DNA of 30,162 nt from the NCBI GenBank assembly GCA_002470565.1, contig DKMQ01000011.1:1-30162 (forward strand), given 5' to 3'. Every line of letters begins with the position of its first letter. Positions within the stretch are counted from its first letter, which is position 1. The DNA is from Oceanospirillaceae bacterium UBA7410 (GTDB taxonomy: Bacteria > Pseudomonadota > Gammaproteobacteria > Pseudomonadales > Balneatricaceae). The translations under genes were made by a program, and so were the position numbers. The notes beneath the pieces are model-generated. The model worked only from the letters and a program-made list of their open reading frames with translations. It ran no database searches and was not told the origin of the DNA. Positions 1-10,627 of the stretch are shown piece after piece.

Positions 1-525
1 AATCGCTATGGTGAAGCTAAGCTTGCTTTTGAAAAACTCATAAAACAACACTGCCATCAACATATTATTCTTCGTGTGGGCTGGATATTCAGTGCTCAAG
101 GCAATAATTTTGTATTGAGAACTTTGCGACAATTACAGCAGCATGATTCCGTAAAGGCTGTGTCTGATCAACAAGGGTGTCCTACTTATGCCAATGATGT
201 CGCAGGAGTGATGATTGCTATAATTAATCAGCTAGAATGTGATATTGAGGTTTGGGGTACCTATCACTATAGCGGTGCTGAAGTGACTACTTGGAAAGGT
301 TTTGCTGAAGCTATACTTGCTGCAGCAAAAAAACATGGCGCTACACAGGCGCAAACGATTGAGGCTGTGACAAGTTTAGAGTGGCCAGCTAATGCGCCTC
401 GACCTGCTTATAGTGTACTAGATTGTAGTAAAATACTTTCCACTTTTGGCATACGTCAAAGACCATGGCGCTCGGGCCTTGTTAAGGTCATCGATCAGGT
501 TTTTAAACCGGTATCAATAGACTGA
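1..525 (+). CDS. rmlD: dTDP-4-dehydrorhamnose reductase, 3' part (RmlD-like)
   Basis: The frame is open from the first base, so the gene begins before the window and only about its last 174 residues are present. RmlD reduces dTDP-4-keto-L-rhamnose to dTDP-L-rhamnose in the cytosol, the last step of making the sugar donor for O-antigen and other surface glycans. The visible part starts in the YGEAKLAFE segment, which is the YxxxK catalytic Tyr/Lys motif of extended short-chain dehydrogenases. It continues with RVGWIFSAQGNNFV, DQQGCPTYANDVA and the C-terminal PRPAYSVLDCSKI segment, all characteristic of this family and in the right order. The N-terminal NAD(P)-binding Rossmann motif is outside the window. 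It is separated from moaA by 126 bp and is probably the last gene of a polysaccharide cluster lying to the left. A related sugar-nucleotide reductase cannot be excluded. Confidence 0.88.
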   Translation, partial: NRYGEAKLAFEKLIKQHCHQHIILRVGWIFSAQGNNFVLRTLRQLQQHDSVKAVSDQQGCPTYANDVAGVMIAIINQLECDIEVWGTYHYSGAEVTTWKGFAEAILAAAKKHGATQAQTIEAVTSLEWPANAPRPAYSVLDCSKILSTFGIRQRPWRSGLVKVIDQVFKPVSID

Positions 526-542
526 TTAACACTGTTTAATCA
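523..542 (+). terminator. AT-rich hairpin overlapping the rmlD stop
   Basis: A perfect 7-bp inverted repeat (TGATTAA / TTAATCA, 6-nt loop) begins at the rmlD stop codon. It is weak because it is AT-rich, and no T-tract follows, so a role in ending transcription is only a guess. Confidence 0.25.
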
Positions 543-605
543 TCAACTATTCAAGTTAAATCGCCTAACACCTAATGTAAAATAGAAGAGATGGCTAAGG
601 GCGGG

Positions 606-611
606 TATAAT
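606..611 (+). promoter_or_regulatory. Perfect -10 box upstream of moaA
   Basis: TATAAT stands 40 bp upstream of the moaA start. No good -35 hexamer is seen at 16-18 bp spacing, so an activator may be needed. It marks the likely start of the moa transcript, giving a leader of about 35 nt. I see no molybdenum-cofactor riboswitch, and a leader this short leaves no room for one. Confidence 0.45.
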
Positions 612-651
612 ACATGGTAATTAAACTATTAAGCGGTCATCTAGTGAGGCT

Positions 652-1656
652 GTGAGTGAGCTTATGCAACATCAGTTGATAGACGACTTTGGACGACAGG
701 TCGATTATGTACGTATTTCTGTAACAGATCGGTGTGATTTTCGCTGTGTGTATTGCATGGCAGAAGAAATGACATTTTTGCCTCGACATAGCATCATGAG
801 TATTGAAGAAATTGAGCTTGTTGCCAAAGCATTTGTAGAATTAGGTGTGACTCGCATCCGTCTTACGGGAGGTGAGCCTTTAGTGCGCAGAGGTTTAGTT
901 GAAAATCTGCATAAAATAGGCAAGCTAAAAGGTCTCAATGAACTGCTGATTACGACCAATGGTTCACAACTAGTGCGACATGCTAAAGCCCTCAAAGAAG
1001 CAGGGGTCAAGCGTTTAAATGTAAGTTTAGATTCATTGGATGAGGCTAAGTTTAAAGCGATGACCCGCACTGGAAAATTACCTCAGGTTTTACAAGGTAT
1101 TAATGCTGCGATTGAAGAAGGTTTTGAGCGTATAAAAATTAATGCAGTAGTGATGCGTGGAAGCAACGATGATGAGGTGCTTGACTTAGTTGACTTTGCC
1201 CGTGATAAAGGAATAGATATCGCTTTTATCGAAGAAATGCCTTTAGGTAATATCGAAAGTCATGATCGTGCACTGACATACTGCTCTAGTGATGATGTGC
1301 GTGAAATTATTGAGCAACACTATCCATTAACTCATAATCCACAAAAAACTGCTGGCCCATCTCGTTATTACAGCATGCCTAACCACAAAACTCGGATTGG
1401 TTTTATTTCTCCGCACAGTCATAATTTCTGTAGTGACTGTAATCGTGTCAGAGTCACAGTAGAGGGACGCTTATTGTTGTGTTTAGGTAATGAACACAGC
1501 CTTGATCTTATGCCCATATTACGGGCCCAACCAGGGCAAATTGAGCCCATAAAAGAAGCGATTATTGCTTCTATGGCACTAAAGCCAGAAAAGCATCATT
1601 TTGATTTGCATGAAAAGCCGCAAATTCTCCGATTCATGAACGCCACTGGCGGATAA
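652..1656 (+). CDS. moaA: GTP 3',8-cyclase MoaA (radical SAM)
   Basis: MoaA carries out the first step of molybdenum cofactor synthesis: radical-SAM conversion of GTP to 3',8-cyclo-7,8-dihydro-GTP, which MoaC then turns into cyclic pyranopterin monophosphate. The 334-residue protein has the N-terminal [4Fe-4S]/SAM motif CxxxCxxC (C28, C32, C35) after [11 protein letters not shown]. It also has the GGEP SAM-binding motif (residues 73-76), the C-terminal cluster ligands C260, C263 and C277 within [11 protein letters not shown], and the terminal Gly-Gly of the family's catalytic tail. The start used is GTG at 652; an in-frame ATG at 664 also gives a family-like N-terminus, and neither has a strong ribosome binding site. 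The next gene follows after 15 bp on the same strand, and moaC/moaD lie beyond it, so one operon is likely. Confidence 0.97.
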   Translation: MSELMQHQLIDDFGRQVDYVRISVTDRCDFRCVYCMAEEMTFLPRHSIMSIEEIELVAKAFVELGVTRIRLTGGEPLVRRGLVENLHKIGKLKGLNELLITTNGSQLVRHAKALKEAGVKRLNVSLDSLDEAKFKAMTRTGKLPQVLQGINAAIEEGFERIKINAVVMRGSNDDEVLDLVDFARDKGIDIAFIEEMPLGNIESHDRALTYCSSDDVREIIEQHYPLTHNPQKTAGPSRYYSMPNHKTRIGFISPHSHNFCSDCNRVRVTVEGRLLLCLGNEHSLDLMPILRAQPGQIEPIKEAIIASMALKPEKHHFDLHEKPQILRFMNATGG

Positions 1657-1671
1657 TAAGAACAATTAAAC

Positions 1672-2799
1672 ATGACTAATAATATTGATCCATTTCAGGA
1701 TATTAGGCCTTATAGCGATGAAGAAGTTAGGCCGGTAATCGATGCTCTTTTAAACAACAAAGAGCTGCTGGATGTTTTAGGGCGTTTCAAATATCCTCGT
1801 TTAAAGTCACTCTTAGGGCCTGCTTTAAATCTTCCTATACAGTGGGTGCTTAGGCGAGAATTTGAGCATGTGAAAGATGTATCCTCATGGCAAAAAATCA
1901 TTTCTAAATATATGGGAAAAATGCTCAAACGTACGGTTTCCCAATTGACCTATAGTGGTTTGGAGAAGCTAAAGCCTGATACAGGGTACCTATTTATTTC
2001 TAACCACCGCGACATTACTATGGACCCTGCTTTAGTGAGTTATGGTTTAGACCAACAAGGTTTAGAAACAGCTCGTGTTGCAATTGGCGACAACCTGTTA
2101 CAAAAGCCATATGTTAGCGACATCATGCGACTTAATAAAAGCTTTGTAGTTAAGCGCTCCGCCACTGGAGTTCGTGAAAAAATGAAAGCTTATATGCAAT
2201 TGTCCAGTTATATTGATCACTCAGTGCATACAGGCCATAACATCTGGATTGCCCAAAGAGAAGGCAGAGCTAAAGATGGTATTGATACTACTGATGTGGC
2301 AGTTATGAAAATGTTATACATGAGTAAGAAAAAATCTGGCCAAAGCTATGCTGATTACATTAATAGCTTGCACATAGTTCCTGTGTCTATCGCTTATGAA
2401 TTTGACCCATGTGACAAAGCAAAAGCATGTGAGTTAGCGGCTTTAGAAACTAGTGGTGAGTATACTAAAGCTAAATTTGAAGATATGAAAAGTATTGTTA
2501 AAGGCATTGTTGGTAACAAGGGCAAGGTTCATGTTGCCTTTGGGGAGCCTTTAAAAGGTCAGTTTGAAACGCCAGAAGACATCGCCCTTGCTATCGATTC
2601 AAGCATTGCTAAAAACTACCAGCTGCAAGCTACTAATATGGCTGCCCATGCTATTCGTCAAGGGCAGTCCCATGAGGAAGCGGATGCATTACAACAACGC
2701 TTCGCAGGGCTCACCTCTAGGCAGCAAGAACATGCGTTAGCCATGTATGTTAATCCAGTGTTGCGACAGCAACAATTTAATGTCGTAGTTGTAGACTAA
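1672..2799 (+). CDS. Acyltransferase-like protein (PlsB/PlsC superfamily)
   Basis: A 375-residue protein of the glycerolipid acyltransferase superfamily. The acceptor-site motif is recognisable at residues 111-120 as [10 protein letters not shown], and [10 protein letters not shown] further on corresponds to the FPEGTR-type substrate-binding block. The catalytic pair is spaced H112-x5-D118 rather than the usual H-x4-D. There is no signal peptide and no obvious membrane segment, so the protein is probably cytosolic or peripheral. It is longer than typical PlsC (about 230-260) and much shorter than PlsB (about 800). It lies between moaA and moaC with 15 and 13 bp gaps and is therefore probably co-transcribed with the molybdopterin genes, although no functional link is evident. 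The substrate is unknown; the superfamily call rests on the two motifs and the surrounding fold-like pattern. Confidence 0.8.
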   Translation: MTNNIDPFQDIRPYSDEEVRPVIDALLNNKELLDVLGRFKYPRLKSLLGPALNLPIQWVLRREFEHVKDVSSWQKIISKYMGKMLKRTVSQLTYSGLEKLKPDTGYLFISNHRDITMDPALVSYGLDQQGLETARVAIGDNLLQKPYVSDIMRLNKSFVVKRSATGVREKMKAYMQLSSYIDHSVHTGHNIWIAQREGRAKDGIDTTDVAVMKMLYMSKKKSGQSYADYINSLHIVPVSIAYEFDPCDKAKACELAALETSGEYTKAKFEDMKSIVKGIVGNKGKVHVAFGEPLKGQFETPEDIALAIDSSIAKNYQLQATNMAAHAIRQGQSHEEADALQQRFAGLTSRQQEHALAMYVNPVLRQQQFNVVVVD

Positions 2800-2812
2800 G
2801 GATTCCCGCGTT

Positions 2813-3310
2813 ATGTCACAATTGACCCATATAGATAATCAAGGCCATGCCCATATGGTGGATGTGTCTGAGAAGGATGTCACCACCCGTGTAGCACGTG
2901 CGGAGGCGTTCGTAGAAATGCTACCGTCCACTTTGGGGTTAATTACCGGAGGTGGTCACAAAAAAGGTGACGTGCTGGCTGTGGCTCGTATTGCAGGCAT
3001 CCAAGCCGCAAAAAAATGCAGTGATCTGATTCCTTTGTGCCACCCTCTGATGTTGTCTAAGGTTAGCGTAGATTTGATCCCAGATGTGGCCAATAATCGT
3101 GTTTGTATCCAGACTATGTGTAAGCTAAATGGTCGTACAGGGGTAGAAATGGAGGCACTATGTGCGGCATCTACTGCAGCTCTAACGCTCTATGACATGT
3201 GTAAAGCTGTGGATCGTGGCATGATTATAAGTGGCTTGCGGGTGGTAGAAAAGCAAGGTGGTAAAAGTGGTCATTGGGTGATTGATGCGACTTTAGGAGA
3301 GCGAGCGTGA
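2813..3310 (+). CDS. moaC: Cyclic pyranopterin monophosphate synthase MoaC
   Basis: MoaC converts the MoaA product into cyclic pyranopterin monophosphate, the second step of molybdenum cofactor synthesis. The 165-residue protein carries the family blocks [40 protein letters not shown] and GGKSGHW. The catalytic residues fall at the same numbers as in E. coli MoaC (K51, H77, D128, K131). A clear ribosome binding site (AAGGA at 2798-2802) precedes the ATG. The stop overlaps the GTG start of moaD by 4 bp, indicating translational coupling. Length and residues are normal. Confidence 0.97.
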   Translation: MSQLTHIDNQGHAHMVDVSEKDVTTRVARAEAFVEMLPSTLGLITGGGHKKGDVLAVARIAGIQAAKKCSDLIPLCHPLMLSKVSVDLIPDVANNRVCIQTMCKLNGRTGVEMEALCAASTAALTLYDMCKAVDRGMIISGLRVVEKQGGKSGHWVIDATLGERA

Positions 3311-3555
3311 TCAAAGTGCTTTTTTTCGGACAGCTTAAAGAACAGCTAGGCGTTACGGGTATTGAGGTTTTGGTAGATGTTGACATTAACGTTTCGCAAC
3401 TTATTGATAACATCATAAAAACCCACCCAAAATGGGCTCAAGATATTAACCATGAAACGGTGCTGGTTGCAGTTGATCAAATTATGGCAAAGGCAGGCAC
3501 ACTAGTGCCAATGTCTTGTGAGGTCGCTTTTTTCCCACCAGTAACAGGAGGCTAA
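3307..3555 (+). CDS. moaD: Molybdopterin synthase small subunit MoaD
   Basis: MoaD is the ubiquitin-like sulfur carrier of molybdopterin synthase. Its C-terminal glycine is adenylated by MoeB, thiocarboxylated, and donates sulfur to the MoaE subunit. The 82-residue product has the expected size and ends in PPVTGG, the essential Gly-Gly tail. The start is GTG, overlapping the moaC stop by 4 bp. The partner gene moaE, which very often follows moaD directly, is not here: the next gene is an acyltransferase. The last two glycine codons together form an AGGAGG sequence that probably doubles as the ribosome binding site of the next gene. Confidence 0.93.
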   Translation: MIKVLFFGQLKEQLGVTGIEVLVDVDINVSQLIDNIIKTHPKWAQDINHETVLVAVDQIMAKAGTLVPMSCEVAFFPPVTGG

Positions 3556-3562
3556 GCCCATT
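3546..3562 (+). promoter_or_regulatory. Consensus Shine-Dalgarno and candidate AUU start for plsC
   Basis: AGGAGG (3546-3551) is followed after 8 nt by ATT at 3560, in frame with the acyltransferase downstream. The ten codons from ATT to the first ATG (3590) encode a hydrophobic stretch typical of PlsC N-termini, reading I/M-LLVRTVFFY. The ATG at 3590 itself has only a T-tract in front and no ribosome binding site. A stop codon in this frame at 3542 limits any earlier start. ATT is a rare but real initiation codon (infC in E. coli). Confidence 0.5.
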
Positions 3563-3589
3563 TTACTTGTTAGAACAGTCTTTTTTTAT

Positions 3590-4267
3590 ATGGGTTTATC
3601 TATTATCTCCATAATTGCGTCAACCTTATTGGTGAGCACTTCTCCTGTGGTTAAGCGTCGCTTTAGGTTTAAGTTTGTGAGTTATTGTAATCGTGCAGTT
3701 TTGCAATGGATGAAGATAACCTGTGGAGTAACGTTTGAAATAAACGGCCTGCACCATATACCTAAAAATCAGCCTTTGGTAGTGGCTTGCAACCATCAAA
3801 GTGATTGGGAAACATTTTTTTTGCTCACCATTGGGTTGCCTGTGAGTACAGTGCTTAAAAGGGAGTTGCTGTACATTCCATTTTTTGGATGGGCTTTAGC
3901 GATGCTTAACCCAATAGCCATAGATCGTAAGCGCAAAACAAACGCACTAAAGCAGCTTTCTCAGCAAGGCTGTGAACGGTTGAATGCGGGCATTTCTGTA
4001 GTGATATTTCCAGAAGGTACGCGTTGCCCTCCTGGTGCATTGGGCCCATGTACAAAAGGGGCTGCAATGCTGGCTCACCAAGCTGGGGTACCCATTTTGC
4101 CTATAGTGCAAAACAGTGGCCACTTGTCTTCTCCACGCAAATGGCTAAAACCTGCTGGTAAGATAGAGGTAAGAATTGGACAGCCTATCAGTGCTGATGT
4201 GCCAACTAAAGAAATGCATGCACAGATGGTTTCTTGGATGACGGAAAACCTTTCTAAGATATCCTAG
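3590..4267 (+). CDS. plsC: 1-acyl-sn-glycerol-3-phosphate acyltransferase (PlsC-like)
   Basis: This membrane-associated enzyme acylates lysophosphatidic acid to phosphatidic acid, the branch point of phospholipid synthesis. Counted from the first ATG it has 225 residues. There is an N-terminal hydrophobic segment (residues 1-17), the catalytic block NHQSDWE (H69 and E74, the H-x4-E variant common in one gammaproteobacterial subgroup), RELLYIPFFGW, and the phosphate-binding FPEGTR at 140-145. The reading frame continues ten sensible hydrophobic codons upstream to an ATT at 3560 with an ideal ribosome binding site, so the true protein is probably 235 residues. It follows moaD closely and converges on fabB. 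PlsC activity is likely, but its choice of lyso-acceptor is not visible. Confidence 0.9.
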   Translation: MGLSIISIIASTLLVSTSPVVKRRFRFKFVSYCNRAVLQWMKITCGVTFEINGLHHIPKNQPLVVACNHQSDWETFFLLTIGLPVSTVLKRELLYIPFFGWALAMLNPIAIDRKRKTNALKQLSQQGCERLNAGISVVIFPEGTRCPPGALGPCTKGAAMLAHQAGVPILPIVQNSGHLSSPRKWLKPAGKIEVRIGQPISADVPTKEMHAQMVSWMTENLSKIS

Positions 4268-4275
4268 ATTAATTG

Positions 4276-4309
4276 TAGTCAATTGCCACCATTGGGTGAC
4301 AATTGACTA
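4276..4309. terminator. Strong hairpin between convergent plsC and fabB
   Basis: A perfect 10-bp inverted repeat (TAGTCAATTG / CAATTGACTA) continues inward, past one mismatch, into a further 4 bp (CACC / GGTG), leaving a 4-nt loop. It occupies the 46-bp gap between two convergent genes, the place for a bidirectional terminator. Neither side carries a T-tract, so it may instead protect 3' ends or depend on Rho. Confidence 0.55.
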
Positions 4310-4313
4310 AGTC

Positions 4314-5531
4314 TTAAGCTACGTATTTAGTGAATACTAAGCTTGCATTAGTGCCACCAAAGCCAAAGCTGTTAGACATCACTGTGGTTAATTCCACATT
4401 GTCTTTCTTTTGAGTGATCACGGGCATTCCATCAGCACCTTCATCTAATTGATCAATGTTGGCTGAGGCAGCGATAAAGCTATTGGCTTGCATTAAAAGG
4501 CTGTAAATAGCTTCTTGCACTCCAGCAGCGCCCAAAGAGTGACCGGTAAGTGACTTGGTAGAGGTGATTGGTGGGCATTGATCACCAAATACAGACTTCA
4601 CTGCTTTAAGTTCCTGGATGTCACCAGCAGGTGTGCTAGTACCGTGGGCGTTAATGTAATCGATAGGTTTGTCGATAGTGCTCATCGCCTGTTGCATGCA
4701 GCGCATAGCACCTTCACCAGAGGGTGAAACCATATCATAACCATCAGAAGTGGCGCCATATCCTACTAGCTCAGCATAAATTTTTGCTCCACGAGCTTTT
4801 GCATGCTCGAGCTCTTCTAGTACTAACATGCCACCACCGCCTGCAATCACAAAGCCATCTCTATTCGCATCGTAAGCGCGTGAAGCTTGTGTTGGGGTGT
4901 CGTTGTACTTACTAGATAGTGCGCCCATTGCATCAAATAAAACACTCTGGCTCCAATGCAACTCCTCACCACCACCAGCAAAAACAACATCTTGCTTATT
5001 CAGTTGAATCTGTTCCATAGCGTTGCCAATGCAGTGGGCGCTAGTAGAACAAGCAGAGGTAATGGAGTAGTTACACCCTTTGATTTTAAACGGTGTGGCT
5101 AGGCACGCTGATACTGTGCTTGCCATAGTACGGGTAACACGATAAGGGCCTACGCGGCGTAGACCTTTTTCGCGCATGCCATCAGCAGCTTCAATAACGT
5201 TGCCATTAGATGCCCCACCAGAACCTGCAATCAATCCTGTGCGAGGGTTGGAAACTTGTTCGTCTGTTAGGCCAGAATCATCGATAGCTTGCTGCATAGA
5301 TAAGTATGCATAGGCAGCAGCATCACCCATAAAACGCATTAATTTACGGTCTATCAAGCTAGCAAAGTCTATGTCTACACTGCCTGCAATGTGACTTTTG
5401 AATCCCATTTCTTGGTACTCAGGCTGAAAACTAATGCCTGACTTGCCTGCGTTTAAGGACGCTAAAACTTCTTCTTGATTGTGTCCTATGCAGGATACAA
5501 TCCCTAATCCGGTAACGACAACACGTCGCAT
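4314..5531 (-). CDS. fabB: 3-oxoacyl-ACP synthase I FabB
   Basis: FabB elongates acyl-ACP chains and, with FabA, is needed to keep the cis double bond in growing unsaturated fatty acids. The start chosen is the ATG at 5531, because GAGG lies 6 nt upstream and the protein then begins [13 protein letters not shown] as in relatives. An in-frame ATG four codons earlier (5543) lacks a site. The resulting 405-residue protein has the thiolase-fold Cys-His-His triad: C161 in SACSTSAH, H296 in [11 protein letters not shown] and H331 in [12 protein letters not shown], each two lower than E. coli numbering. It lies 65 bp downstream of fabA on the same strand, the usual fabA-fabB pair, and converges with plsC. 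Confidence 0.97.
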   Translation of the reverse strand: MRRVVVTGLGIVSCIGHNQEEVLASLNAGKSGISFQPEYQEMGFKSHIAGSVDIDFASLIDRKLMRFMGDAAAYAYLSMQQAIDDSGLTDEQVSNPRTGLIAGSGGASNGNVIEAADGMREKGLRRVGPYRVTRTMASTVSACLATPFKIKGCNYSITSACSTSAHCIGNAMEQIQLNKQDVVFAGGGEELHWSQSVLFDAMGALSSKYNDTPTQASRAYDANRDGFVIAGGGGMLVLEELEHAKARGAKIYAELVGYGATSDGYDMVSPSGEGAMRCMQQAMSTIDKPIDYINAHGTSTPAGDIQELKAVKSVFGDQCPPITSTKSLTGHSLGAAGVQEAIYSLLMQANSFIAASANIDQLDEGADGMPVITQKKDNVELTTVMSNSFGFGGTNASLVFTKYVA

Positions 5532-5596
5532 AATAGACCTCATTAATGTGCAGTTAAATAATGTACTTTAAATTTACCGTATACGTCTCTAGTATA

Positions 5597-6112
5597 TTAA
5601 AAGTCGTCTGTGCTGGTAAATAGTCCAACGCGTAAATCTTTTGCAGTGTAAATCTCCCTGCCATCTACTTCCATACTGGCGTTGGCAATGCCCATGACCA
5701 GTTTGCGTTCAATGCAGCGAGTAATATCAATTTTGTAAGTTACTTTTTTAGCAGTAGGAAGTACTTGCCCAAAAAATTTAACTTCGCCAGAGCCTAGAGC
5801 ACGACCGCGACCTTTATTACCTTTCCATCCAAGATAAAAGCCAACAATCTGCCACATAGCATCTAAGCCTAAACAGCCTGGCATAACAGGGTCAGTGGGA
5901 AAGTGGCAGTCAAAAAACCATAGATCTGGACTAATATCCAATTCAGCAATAATCTGACCTTTATCATGGCTACCGCCAGTTTCAGAAATATGGACTATAC
6001 GATCCATCATCAGCATATTGCCTACAGGTAAGCGGGCGTTGCCAAGGCCGAACATGTCGCCATTGCCGCAAGATAATAGTTCGTCACGGTTAAAGGAAGA
6101 AGGTCTGCTCAT
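5597..6112 (-). CDS. fabA: 3-hydroxydecanoyl-ACP dehydratase/isomerase FabA
   Basis: FabA dehydrates 3-hydroxydecanoyl-ACP and isomerises trans-2- to cis-3-decenoyl-ACP, introducing the double bond of anaerobic unsaturated fatty acid synthesis. The 171-residue protein is the same size as E. coli FabA and has the active-site residues at identical positions (H70 in [15 protein letters not shown]84 in CLGLDAMWQ). The GGAAAA sequence 9 nt before the ATG is a modest ribosome binding site. It stands 64 bp after ispB on the same strand and directly before fabB. No FabR or FadR operator was recognised in the gap. Confidence 0.98.
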   Translation of the reverse strand: MSRPSSFNRDELLSCGNGDMFGLGNARLPVGNMLMMDRIVHISETGGSHDKGQIIAELDISPDLWFFDCHFPTDPVMPGCLGLDAMWQIVGFYLGWKGNKGRGRALGSGEVKFFGQVLPTAKKVTYKIDITRCIERKLVMGIANASMEVDGREIYTAKDLRVGLFTSTDDF

Positions 6113-6176
6113 TAATATGTTTTCCGTATGGTGGTAACTAAGTGTAATAACTGATCAATGTATTATTGTAGCACTA

Positions 6177-7145
6177 TTAGTTTTGTCGGGCTAAAGCTAG
6201 GGTACATAAATTAGCCAAAGAGCTTTTATAGTGCGAATCCTCTATTAAATCAAGGCAGTTCAATGCATGTTGTGTTTCTTGTGAAGCTCTAGCTCGAGTG
6301 TAATCTAGCGAGCCACAACGATTTAAAATTGATTGGATTTGATCGATGTGTTCGCAGCTACCCTGCCTGATGGCACTACGAATTAGTGTGCGCTCCTCTT
6401 GAGTTGCGTACTGCATCGCATGAATCAAAGGTAAAGTGGGCTTCCCTTCAGCTAAATCATCACCTACTTCTTTGCCCATAGTCGCCGGGTCACCAGTATA
6501 GTCCATAAGGTCATCTATAAGCTGAAATGCAATGCCTAGGTGGCGCCCAAAGCGCCTTAAGGCGTCAGTTTTTATTGGGTCAGCTTCAGCTAATTGAGCG
6601 CCTGTGTGGCTAGCAGCTTCAAATAACATAGCTGTTTTGCCAAGAATAACATGAAGGTAGCTCTGTTCACTCACATCTGGGTTCTTGGCGTTAAGCATTT
6701 GTAACACTTCACCTTCAGCGATAACGTTAGTGGCACTGGACAAAGTGCCCATAATATTTACTTGGCCTATTTCTACTAGCATCTGAAATGCGCGAGAATA
6801 TAAAAAATCACCCACAAGAACGCTAGAGGAGTTGCCCCATTTATTATTAGCAGTGGGTTTTCCGCGTCGCAGATCAGATGTATCTACTACGTCATCATGC
6901 AACAAAGTAGCGGTATGAATGAACTCAACAACTGCAGCAAGGGTTATATGTTTAACGCCTTGGTACCCGCAAGCTTGGGCTGACAATAATACCAATAGTG
7001 GGCGTAAGCGTTTGCCGCCACTTTCTATAATATATTGGCCGATTTTCTCCACTAATGGAACGTTTGAGCTAAGGTGCTGGATAATAGAGGCATCAACAGC
7101 TGCGAAGTCGTCTTTTACTGATGAGTATAGGTCGGTAGCCTGCAT
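6177..7145 (-). CDS. ispB: All-trans polyprenyl (octaprenyl) diphosphate synthase
   Basis: This enzyme extends farnesyl diphosphate with isopentenyl units to make the side chain of ubiquinone or menaquinone. The 322-residue protein contains GGKRLRPLL, the first Asp-rich motif DDVVD at 84-88 with the following RRGKPT, and the second Asp-rich motif at 211-215 within QLIDDLMDYTGD, both Mg-diphosphate binding sites. The exact product length cannot be read from sequence. The start at 7145 aligns with the E. coli N-terminus, although its ribosome binding site is weak. It is divergent from rplU, the standard arrangement in this group, with its own promoter in the shared region. fabA and fabB follow on the same strand and may be partly co-transcribed. 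Confidence 0.96.
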   Translation of the reverse strand: MQATDLYSSVKDDFAAVDASIIQHLSSNVPLVEKIGQYIIESGGKRLRPLLVLLSAQACGYQGVKHITLAAVVEFIHTATLLHDDVVDTSDLRRGKPTANNKWGNSSSVLVGDFLYSRAFQMLVEIGQVNIMGTLSSATNVIAEGEVLQMLNAKNPDVSEQSYLHVILGKTAMLFEAASHTGAQLAEADPIKTDALRRFGRHLGIAFQLIDDLMDYTGDPATMGKEVGDDLAEGKPTLPLIHAMQYATQEERTLIRSAIRQGSCEHIDQIQSILNRCGSLDYTRARASQETQHALNCLDLIEDSHYKSSLANLCTLALARQN

Positions 7146-7182
7146 AACTGATGCGGAATCGATGTGAGAAATTGAGTTGTTA

Positions 7183-7211
7183 ATGCTAGTTAGCTAGAGC
7201 CCAAGTGTCAA
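7183..7211 (-). promoter_or_regulatory. Sigma-70 type promoter of ispB
   Basis: On the minus strand, TTGACA (7211-7206) is followed by a 17-bp spacer and TAGCAT (7188-7183, four of six matches). The start of transcription would be near 7176, leaving a leader of about 30 nt. Consensus -35 and ideal spacing make this a good candidate. Confidence 0.6.
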
Positions 7212-7311
7212 GGAAACTGCTATCAGCGAAGGATTATTTGACTAACATTGGTTGCCAATTAAGTGATTCAGAGGTCAGCACTAAAAACCTTAAGATACTG
7301 TGTTCATATGC

Positions 7312-7340
7312 TTGTGAATAATGGGAAGTTAGCGTAAAAT
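7312..7340 (+). promoter_or_regulatory. Sigma-70 type promoter of rplU-rpmA
   Basis: TTGTGA (7312-7317), a 17-bp spacer and TAAAAT (7335-7340) form a good promoter facing rplU. Transcription should begin near 7347, so the mRNA leader is about 124 nt. That leader contains AT-rich repeats around 7384-7413, a small hairpin (TGCT/AGCA near 7414-7424) and a run of seven T at 7432-7438. Attenuation or L21 autoregulation there is possible but not demonstrated by the sequence. The rest of the 325-bp region between ispB and rplU holds only the two divergent promoters as far as I can see. Confidence 0.6.
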
Positions 7341-7470
7341 TACGCCCCCTGTGACTGGTCCAACTTGCTCCCTGTCATATGGCACTTTAAAGAACTATTT
7401 TTAGCCCTTTAAATGCTATTAGCAGCAGGCCTTTTTTTAGTAGCCGGATCAGCACATATTGGAGAAGTGT

Positions 7471-7782
7471 ATGTACGCAGTAATTGTAAGCGGTGGCAAG
7501 CAGCACCGTATAGAAGAGGGTGAAACCCTCAAGCTAGAAAAACTGAACCTTGAAGTTGGCGCTAGCGTTGATTTTGATCGTGTGCTTTTAGTTGTTAATG
7601 GTGAAGATGTGAAGATCGGTGCTCCTGTTGTTGAAGGCGCTAAGGTTTCTGCAGAGATCGTGTCTCACGGTCGTGGCAAGAAAGTTCGCATCATGAAGTT
7701 TAAGCGCCGTAAACACCACATGAAGCAGATGGGTCATCGTCAGTGGTTTACCGAAGTTAAGATTACTGGCATTAGTGCCTAA
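7471..7782 (+). CDS. rplU: 50S ribosomal protein L21
   Basis: L21 binds 23S rRNA in the large ribosomal subunit. The 103-residue protein, the same length as in E. coli, begins [17 protein letters not shown] and has the basic C-terminal block [17 protein letters not shown] chose the ATG at 7471 because GGAG (7461-7464) lies 6 nt before it and family members start exactly there; a TTG four codons earlier is not credible. It is the first gene of the rplU-rpmA operon. Confidence 0.98.
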   Translation: MYAVIVSGGKQHRIEEGETLKLEKLNLEVGASVDFDRVLLVVNGEDVKIGAPVVEGAKVSAEIVSHGRGKKVRIMKFKRRKHHMKQMGHRQWFTEVKITGISA

Positions 7783-7799
7783 TCGTAAGGAGATAACCC

Positions 7800-8057
7800 A
7801 TGGCTCATAAGAAAGCAGGTGGTAGTACTAATAACGGTCGCGATTCAGAGTCTAAACGCTTAGGTGTTAAGCGCTTTGGTGGTCAGGCCGTTGCAGCGGG
7901 TAATATTCTAGTTCGTCAGCGTGGAACTCACTTCCATGCTGGTACAAACGTAGGTTGTGGTAAAGATCACACTTTGTTTGCTACAGTAACTGGTACTGTT
8001 AAGTTCGTTGTTAAAGGTCCTAAAAACCGCAAGTTCGTTACTATCGTACCGGCTTAA
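7800..8057 (+). CDS. rpmA: 50S ribosomal protein L27
   Basis: L27 reaches the peptidyl-transferase centre and helps place tRNA. The 85-residue protein matches the E. coli length and starts [20 protein letters not shown], with the later [11 protein letters not shown] and [12 protein letters not shown] segments. The N-terminus has no cleavable extension of the Firmicute type. AAGGAGA sits just upstream of the ATG. It follows rplU by 17 bp and is ended by the strong terminator at 8091-8120. Confidence 0.98.
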   Translation: MAHKKAGGSTNNGRDSESKRLGVKRFGGQAVAAGNILVRQRGTHFHAGTNVGCGKDHTLFATVTGTVKFVVKGPKNRKFVTIVPA

Positions 8058-8090
8058 GGTTAAGAACCTAAAAAGGCCTTAGGGGTCTTT

Positions 8091-8120
8091 AAAAAAAGCC
8101 CCGCCTAGCGGGGCTTTTTT
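8091..8120. terminator. Intrinsic terminator after rplU-rpmA
   Basis: The stem AGCCCCGC / GCGGGGCT (8097-8104 with 8108-8115) has a CTA loop, is flanked by seven A on the left and followed by six T. This GC-rich stem plus T-run is a textbook intrinsic terminator. The A-run on the left would make it work in both directions. Confidence 0.93.
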
Positions 8121-8139
8121 GTGCTCAATATGAGCGAAA

Positions 8140-10560
<2,421 letters not shown>

Positions 10561-10584
10561 TGAAGTACTTGAAAATGCAGACAC

Positions 10585-10610
10585 AAAAAAACCGGCCTTG
10601 GCCGGTTTTT
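10585..10610. terminator. Bidirectional terminator between proB and rpsT
   Basis: ACCGGCC (10591-10597) pairs with GGCCGGT (10600-10606), flanked by six A on the left and a T-run on the right. The structure serves proB on the plus strand and rpsT on the minus strand, which converge here. Confidence 0.9.
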
Positions 10611-10627
10611 ATATGCGCTATAATAAA

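Noticed and set aside
526..651. Molybdenum-cofactor riboswitch ahead of moaA
   Set aside because: The gap is only 126 bp, the likely transcript leader about 35 nt, and no extended stem structure is seen.
705..1070. Minus-strand frame of 121 codons opposite moaA, and similar long antisense frames opposite ilvH (28610-29032), clpB (25213-25524), obgE (8921-9220) and others
   Set aside because: Each lies fully inside a well-identified gene on the other strand, and none shows protein-family features. They are composition shadows.
7384..7438. Transcription attenuator in the rplU leader
   Set aside because: The T-run at 7432-7438 has no adjacent GC-rich stem; the repeats are weak AT pairs. Not enough to call.
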